From the NCBI GenBank assembly GCA_025464695.1, contig JAODNQ010000051.1, positions 1 to 5,932 of the forward strand: DNA of 5,932 nt, written 5' to 3'. A program made the position numbers and the translations under genes. This DNA comes from Frankiales bacterium. GTDB lineage: Bacteria > Actinomycetota > Actinomycetes > Mycobacteriales > SCTD01. Below are positions 5,761 through 5,932 of the stretch, one piece after another. The notes below the pieces were generated by a model. It did no database searches. It was not told where the DNA came from and was given only the letters and a program-made list of their open reading frames with translations. Positions within the stretch are counted from its first letter, which is position 1. Each line of letters begins with the position of its first letter.

Positions 5761-5789
5761 ACGATCCCACCGCAGCCGGAGCCTCTCCC

Positions 5790-5932
5790 TTGACGAGCAC
5801 TCTCCCCACGTCCTCCGCCCCGCAGGTCGCCATCAACGACATCGGGTCGATGGAGGACTTCCTCGCCGCGATCGACGCCACGATCAAGTACTTCAACGAC
5901 GGCGACATCGTCGAAGGCACGATCGTCAAGGT
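5790..5932 (+). CDS. rpsA: 30S ribosomal protein S1, 5' part (cut by window end)
   Basis: This is the first 47 codons of S1, which binds mRNA on the small ribosomal subunit and helps initiation through its S1/OB-fold repeats. The start is TTG at 5790-5792, with GGAG at 5778-5781 eight bases upstream; no other start lies in frame nearby. The visible protein has a short variable Ser/Thr lead (residues 1-10), then PQVAINDIGS, FLAAIDATIKYFNDGD and IVEGTIVK. This matches the conserved actinobacterial S1 N-terminus leading into the first S1 domain. The full protein should be close to 490 residues, beyond the window. Expression is probably driven by a promoter near 5564 with a long structured leader, which may allow feedback control. 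The TTG start on such a highly expressed gene is notable. Confidence 0.95.
   Translation, partial: MTSTLPTSSAPQVAINDIGSMEDFLAAIDATIKYFNDGDIVEGTIVK

Noticed and set aside
5559..5762. Upstream extension of the minus-strand methyltransferase by 68 codons
   Set aside because: It would cover the rpsA leader, and the added residues are Arg/Pro-rich with no family similarity. The ATG at 5556-5558 gives a normal length for the family.

Overview
The window is very GC-rich. Coding frames strongly prefer G or C at the third codon position, GTG and TTG starts are common, and the gene set is that of a high-GC actinobacterium. The proteins and gene order suggest a soil or rock-dwelling lineage such as Geodermatophilaceae, Kineosporiales or Frankiales, but the genus is an inference from style and is not demonstrated. 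I see no mobile element, tRNA, rRNA or CRISPR array. The base composition shows no obvious foreign island.

Left part (1-2632), a cell-envelope type locus. The 3' end of a large membrane protein (+) converges on, and overlaps by 83 bp, a GT4 glycosyltransferase (-). That gene is divergent from a class I SAM-dependent methyltransferase (+). From memory, the proteins and relative orientations match the mycobacterial trio Rv0226c / Rv0225 / Rv0224c, in inverted sense. The 100-bp divergent gap between glycosyltransferase and methyltransferase carries a near-perfect Crp-type operator (CGTGA-N6-TCACA).

Middle (2633-4662), a two-gene transport unit. A 46-residue single-span membrane protein with a TTG start and a strong ribosome binding site lies 28 bp upstream of a 564-residue MFS permease. 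The permease has an unusual ~97-residue loop between its last two membrane spans. The pair looks like one operon with a promoter near 2746 and a hairpin terminator at 4681-4711.

Right part (4659-5932). A second SAM-dependent methyltransferase (-) converges on the permease; the two stop codons share one CTAG palindrome, and the permease's terminator hairpin sits inside the methyltransferase's last codons. It is divergent from the start of rpsA (ribosomal protein S1), which is cut by the window end. The 231-bp gap holds a likely rpsA promoter and a long leader with three hairpins, one of which pairs up a Shine-Dalgarno-like GGAGG.

Overall this is mostly ordinary core-genome sequence. The parts that merit attention are the small protein/MFS pair, the permease's external loop, the Crp-type site and the structured rpsA leader. 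I do not see a clearly new defence or mobile system.
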